The position numbers and the translations under genes were made by a program. From JAPLXD01 sp043802865 (lineage in GTDB: Bacteria > Patescibacteriota > Minisyncoccia > Moranbacterales > UBA11712): DNA of 22,252 nt. The stretch spans positions 1 through 22,252 of the forward strand of contig JAZDKQ010000015.1 in NCBI GenBank assembly GCA_043802865.1. Reading direction: 5' to 3'. Positions 19,018 through 22,252 of this stretch are shown here, piece by piece (position 1 is the first letter of the stretch; every line of letters begins with the position of its first letter). A model generated the notes under the pieces. The model had not been told where the DNA came from and did not search any database. It was given only the letters and a program-made list of their open reading frames with translations.

Positions 19018-21105
19018 TTATTTTTTTTCTCCACTCTTAATCTCTTCCGCGACATTTTTCGGCACTTCTTCGTAGTGGTCGAATTCCATCGAGTAGTTCG
19101 CCCGGCCTTGGGACATTGATCGCAATTGCGTTGCGTATCCGAACATTGATGCCAGCGGCACTGTGGCTTTGATCACTTTCACCCGCGCGGTGCCTTCTCC
19201 GCGGTCTTCCATTTCCTGAATCTGCCCACGCTTTGAGTTGAGGTCGCCAACGACGTCACCCATGAAATTTTCCGGCGTGGTCACTTCGACTTTCATGATC
19301 GGCTCGAGAATGATCGGTTTGGCCCGCTTCACAGCTTCCTGCACGGCCAGAGACCCGGCGATTTTGAACGCCGCTTCCGAAGAATCGACATCGTGAAACG
19401 ATCCGTCATATACGGCCACTTTGATATCCACCAACGGGAAACCGGCGATCACACCGTTTTCCAAAGCCTCTTTGGCTCCTCTTTCAATCGGCGTGATATA
19501 TTCTTGAGGAATAGCTCCTCCTTTTATTTCATTCACGAATTCAAAACCTGAGCCCGCTTCGAGCGGTTCAATGCGCAGCCAGCAGTGTCCATATTGACCG
19601 CGGCCGCCGGATTGACGGATATATTTTCCTTCCGCTTCGGCCGACTGCTTGATCGTTTCGCGATAGGCCACCTGCGGACGTCCGATATTGGCCTCAACTT
19701 TGAACTCACGCTTCATCCGGTCGACGATAATGTCGAGATGCAATTCGCCCATTCCTTCAATGATGGTCTGACCGGATTCTTCATCGGTGTGCACCCAAAA
19801 AGTTGGATCTTCTTCAGCCAATTTTTTGAGCGCCAAACCCATTTTTTCCTGATCGGCTTTCGTTTTTGGCTCAATCGCGATCGCAATGACCGGTTCCGGA
19901 AAGGTGATCGACTCAAGAACAACCGGACGCGCCGGATCGCAAAGCGTATCGCCCGTCGTCGTGTATTTCATGCCCACAAGCGCTCCAATCCCGCCTGAAT
20001 ACAATTCTTCCACTTCTTCCCGGTGATTGGCATGCATTTGAAGAATTCTCCCGATTCTTTCTTTTTCCCCTTTTGTGGAGTTCAACACATATGATCCGGC
20101 TTTCACCATTCCTGAATATACCCGGAAAAAAGTGAGCTGGCCGACAAACGGATCAGTCGCCACCTTGAAGGCAAGGGCCGAAAAGGGCGCGCTGTCGTCA
20201 GCTTTGATCTCAATTTCTTCATTCGTTTTTGGATCGACTCCTTTGGCGGGCGGAATATCAATCGGAGATGGCAAGTAGTCGATTACTCCGTCGAGAACCG
20301 GCTGTATGCCCTTGTTGCGAAGAGCAGTGCCGCAATAGACTGGAAACAATCTTACGTTTATAACAGCGTTGCGAAGAGCCTTTTTGAGCTCAATGGTTGT
20401 GATTTCTTCGCCGCCCAAAAATTTTTCCGTAAGTTTTTCATCCGTTTCGGAAATTTTTTCCACCATTTTTGCGCGATATTCTTTGGCCTGCGCGAGAAGA
20501 TCGGCCGGAATTTCATCTTCAACCACCGTTTCGCCCATATCACCTTCAAAATATGACGCTTTCATTTTCATGAGATCCGCCACGCCCTTGAAATCCCCTC
20601 TCTGCCCGATCGGAATCTGCACCGCGACTGCGTTCGGATTGAGGCGATTCCAAATCGAAGAAAGAGAAAAGAAAAAATCCGCCCCTTCTTTGTCAACCTT
20701 GTTGATGAGGCAAAGCCGGGGAACATTGTATTTGTCAGCTTGCCTCCAAACCGTTTCGGATTGGGGCTCAACTCCCTCTTTTCCGTCGAACACAATGACT
20801 CCGCCGTCCAAAACCCGAAGGCTTCTTTCGACTTCCACCGTGAAATCGACGTGTCCCGGAGTATCGATAATATTTATCTGGCAATCTTGCCAAAAACAAG
20901 TCGTCGCGGCCGAAGTGATCGTGATGCCGCGCTCTTTTTCCTGCTCCATCCAGTCCATTGTTGCCTCGCCTTCGTGCACCTCGCCGATCTTGTGAGAAAT
21001 CCCCGTATAAAACAAAATCCGCTCGGTAGTGGTGGTTTTCCCGGCGTCAATGTGGGCTATGATGCCAATGTTTCTATATTTTTCGATTGGATACTTTCGT
21101 GCCAT
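19018..21105 (-). CDS. fusA: Elongation factor G
   Basis: EF-G is the GTPase that drives translocation and, with RRF, ribosome recycling. The 695-residue product shows AHIDAGKT (17-24), RGITITSAATTCFW (switch I), DTPGHVDF (G3), NKVDKEG (G4), then domain 2, domain III (EPKTKADQEKMGLALKKLAEEDPTFWV), domain IV (GRGQYGHCWLRIEP, the tip that enters the A site) and domain V (EPIMKVEVTTPENFMGDVVGDLNSKRGQI). Length is standard. A spacer repeat of about 112 bp separates it from rpsG; AAGGAG within the spacer lies too far from the ATG to act as its Shine-Dalgarno. Confidence 0.98.
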   Translation of the reverse strand: MARKYPIEKYRNIGIIAHIDAGKTTTTERILFYTGISHKIGEVHEGEATMDWMEQEKERGITITSAATTCFWQDCQINIIDTPGHVDFTVEVERSLRVLDGGVIVFDGKEGVEPQSETVWRQADKYNVPRLCLINKVDKEGADFFFSLSSIWNRLNPNAVAVQIPIGQRGDFKGVADLMKMKASYFEGDMGETVVEDEIPADLLAQAKEYRAKMVEKISETDEKLTEKFLGGEEITTIELKKALRNAVINVRLFPVYCGTALRNKGIQPVLDGVIDYLPSPIDIPPAKGVDPKTNEEIEIKADDSAPFSALAFKVATDPFVGQLTFFRVYSGMVKAGSYVLNSTKGEKERIGRILQMHANHREEVEELYSGGIGALVGMKYTTTGDTLCDPARPVVLESITFPEPVIAIAIEPKTKADQEKMGLALKKLAEEDPTFWVHTDEESGQTIIEGMGELHLDIIVDRMKREFKVEANIGRPQVAYRETIKQSAEAEGKYIRQSGGRGQYGHCWLRIEPLEAGSGFEFVNEIKGGAIPQEYITPIERGAKEALENGVIAGFPLVDIKVAVYDGSFHDVDSSEAAFKIAGSLAVQEAVKRAKPIILEPIMKVEVTTPENFMGDVVGDLNSKRGQIQEMEDRGEGTARVKVIKATVPLASMFGYATQLRSMSQGRANYSMEFDHYEEVPKNVAEEIKSGEKK

Positions 21106-21217
21106 ATACTTTTACGAAATACGAATTGAGCGAAATACAAAACTCCTTAAACTTATTTTATTTTTCATTAGCGTTTTAGAAAGTTTTCGTATTTTCGTTA
21201 GATTCGTAGTTCGTAAT
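21106..21217. repeat. ACGAAT-type inverted repeat filling the rpsG-fusA spacer
   Basis: On the minus strand the spacer starts just after the rpsG TAA with ACGAACTACGAATCTAACG and AAAATACGAAA. It ends with TTTTGTATTTCGCTCAATTC and GTATTTCGT, which are inverted versions of the same words. The arms can pair imperfectly around an AT-rich centre (AAAATAAAATAAGTTTAAGG). No gene or clear promoter was seen. Confidence 0.6.
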
Positions 21218-21685
21218 TTACGCGAAGTGCGCAAACGCCTTGTTCGCGTCCGCCATCCGGTGCACATCTTCCCGCTTTTTCATCGCCGCGCCCTGTTTTT
21301 GGGCAGCGTCAAGCAGTTCGTCAGCCAATTTTTCCGCCATTCTTTTGCCTTTTTTCGATCTGACAGCGGAAATGATCCAGCGCATGGCAAGAGTGGCGCG
21401 CCGATCACCTGCCACTTGGACTGGAACCTGATAGTTCGCTCCTCCAATTCTTCGCGATTTGAGCTCAACCAAAGGCGAAACGTTTTTGATCGCCTGTTCA
21501 AAAACATTGAGTCCGCCCTTTTTGGTTCTCTCGTGAATAACAGCAAAAGAATCCTGAATGATCCGTTCAGCTATGCTTCTTTTCCCTTCTTGCATTAAAT
21601 GGCCGACAAATCTCCCGACAATCAGGCTGTTGTAATTCGGATCTATTTTCCAATTTTTCTTGTATACACGTTTTCTTCGTGGCAT
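21218..21685 (-). CDS. rpsG: 30S ribosomal protein S7
   Basis: S7 organises the 3' major domain of 16S rRNA and, in E. coli, is the repressor of the str operon. The 155-residue product starts MPRRKRVYKKNWKIDPNYNSLIVGRFVGHLMQEGKRSIAERIIQDSF and carries VSPLVELKSRRIGGANYQVPVQV and RRATLAMRWIISAVRSKKGKRMAEKLADELLDAAQKQGAAMKKREDVHRMADANKAFAHF, all consensus. Length matches the family (about 156). A 116-bp repeat-like spacer separates it from rpsL. Confidence 0.97.
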   Translation of the reverse strand: MPRRKRVYKKNWKIDPNYNSLIVGRFVGHLMQEGKRSIAERIIQDSFAVIHERTKKGGLNVFEQAIKNVSPLVELKSRRIGGANYQVPVQVAGDRRATLAMRWIISAVRSKKGKRMAEKLADELLDAAQKQGAAMKKREDVHRMADANKAFAHFA

Positions 21686-21801
21686 AATAATTCACTGATT
21701 ACACACGGATTTATTACATATTCGACACGGATTACACAGATTAAAAAAATAATTTGTGTAATTTGCGTGAAATCTGTTTTAAATTTGCGTTTAATTTGTG
21801 C
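21686..21801. repeat. Inverted repeat of ATTACACAGATT-type words in the rpsL-rpsG spacer
   Basis: On the minus strand CACGCAAATTACACAAATTA is followed by TTTTTT and then AATCTGTGTAATCCGTG, its imperfect inverted copy. Further copies of the word (AAATCCGTGTGTAATCAGTG) follow up to the rpsG start. The T-run in the loop is not preceded by a stable GC stem, so it is not called a terminator. No gene is visible. Confidence 0.55.
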
Positions 21802-22215
21802 TTAGGCCTTTGGCCTCTTAGCACCGTATTTCGATCGTCCTCTTCTTCTCTCCCCGACTCCGGCCGCGTCCAGCACGCCTCGGACAATATGATACCGAAC
21901 TCCCGGCAAGTCCGGCACCCGGCCGCCGCGAATCATTACGATCGAATGTTCTTGCAAATTGTGGCCGATCCCGGGAATATACGCCGTCACTTCCATTCCG
22001 TTGGAAAGCCGGACTCTGGCAATTTTTCGAAGCGCCGAGTTTGGTTTTTTGGGAGTGGTCGTGGAAACCTTGACACACACGCCTCGCTTGAAAGGGCTGT
22101 TCGTGCCAACCGGACGATTTTTGAGCGTATTGAAAATCCTCTCCATTGCCGGAGATTTGGACTTCACTTTCTGGACCCTGCGAGGCCGTTTTTTGAGTTG
22201 GTTGATCGTAGGCAT
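21802..22215 (-). CDS. rpsL: 30S ribosomal protein S12 with N-terminal-loop insert and Pro at the K87 position
   Basis: S12 monitors decoding in the A site. From ATG 22213-22215 the protein has 137 residues, about 13 more than E. coli S12. A TTG two codons upstream is not needed. The core is normal: MPTINQLKKRPR, CVKVSTTTPKKPNSALRKIARVRLSNG, YIPGIGHNLQEHSIVMIRGGRV, and the end RRRGRSKYGAKRPKA. Extra residues lie at about 26-40 (ERIFNTLKNRPVGTNSP) before FKRGVC. The loop that reads GGRVKDLPG in E. coli is GGRVPDLPG here, with P101 in place of K87; the adjacent D102 is retained. It is the first gene of the str cluster in this window. Its promoter must lie beyond the right edge. Confidence 0.97.
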   Translation of the reverse strand: MPTINQLKKRPRRVQKVKSKSPAMERIFNTLKNRPVGTNSPFKRGVCVKVSTTTPKKPNSALRKIARVRLSNGMEVTAYIPGIGHNLQEHSIVMIRGGRVPDLPGVRYHIVRGVLDAAGVGERRRGRSKYGAKRPKA

Positions 22216-22228
22216 AAACAAAACTGGC

Positions 22229-22242
22229 GCTAGTCAGCTAGC
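22229..22242 (-). other. Small hairpin in the rpsL leader
   Basis: On the minus strand GCTAG-CTGA-CTAGC forms a 5-bp stem 13 nt before the rpsL ATG, followed by GCCAGTTTTG. It could be the end of a longer leader structure that begins outside the window. The visible part is too short to classify. Confidence 0.3.
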
Positions 22243-22252
22243 AATATCAATA

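Noticed and set aside
19018..21105. Several antisense and out-of-frame open frames over fusA
   Set aside because: All are shadows of the full-length EF-G gene, which has every G motif and all five domains.

Overview
The window is almost one continuous minus-strand ribosomal-protein superoperon, read from the right edge to about position 3142, followed by a smaller minus-strand group down to position 1. Gene order in the direction of transcription is rpsL, rpsG, fusA, a small Phd/YefM-like gene, a speD homologue, a DUF3326-like gene, tuf, rpsJ, rplC, rplD, rplW, rplB, rpsS, rplV, rpsC, rplP, rpmC, rpsQ, rplN, rplX, rplE, rpsN, rpsH, rplF, rplR, rpsE, rplO, secY, adk, map. This is a fused str + S10 + spc arrangement. 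rpmD (L30) is missing between rpsE and rplO, which start and stop 1 bp apart. Missing L30, a 12-13 residue insert in S12, Lys/Glu/Ala-rich tails on ribosomal proteins and weak Shine-Dalgarno sequences all point to a Candidate Phyla Radiation (Patescibacteria) bacterium, most likely Parcubacteria-like. TGA is used as an ordinary stop (rpsJ, rplX, rplE, speD, the DUF3326-like gene), which argues against the Gracilibacteria/Absconditabacteria that recode TGA.

Right part (16.9-22.2 kb): the translation-factor genes are interrupted. After fusA and the Phd-like gene there is a terminator-like hairpin, then a TATAAT box, then a translationally coupled pair (speD homologue and DUF3326-like gene) as a separate unit. 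tuf then has its own good promoter. Middle part (3.1-15.6 kb): S10 and spc genes through secY, adk and map. A chain of three hairpins ending in a U-tract lies between rpsJ and rplC and looks like a leader or attenuator. The spc part ends at map, with no infA/rpmJ/rpsM. Left part (1-3.1 kb): two small plus-strand membrane-protein genes with their own promoter, strong ribosome-binding sites and terminator, back to back with ruvX. Then come a glycosyltransferase, galT and the 5' part of a COG2426-like membrane protein cut off by the window edge.

The most unusual signal is small repeats inside and between these conserved genes. (a) A palindromic element with a 24-bp core is present in frame in rplO, rplR and rpsQ, adding 8-17 residues to L15, L18 and S17. 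It resembles Rickettsia palindromic elements in behaviour but sits in ribosomal proteins. (b) A different hairpin encodes the C-terminal tail of L4. (c) Palindromes centred on CATATATG occur twice in ruvX and once as the apparent terminator upstream of speD. (d) Nearly every long spacer in the superoperon is filled by a degenerate inverted repeat built from short words. Five of these spacers share one GTATTTA-type family that supplies the TAG stop codon of the upstream gene.
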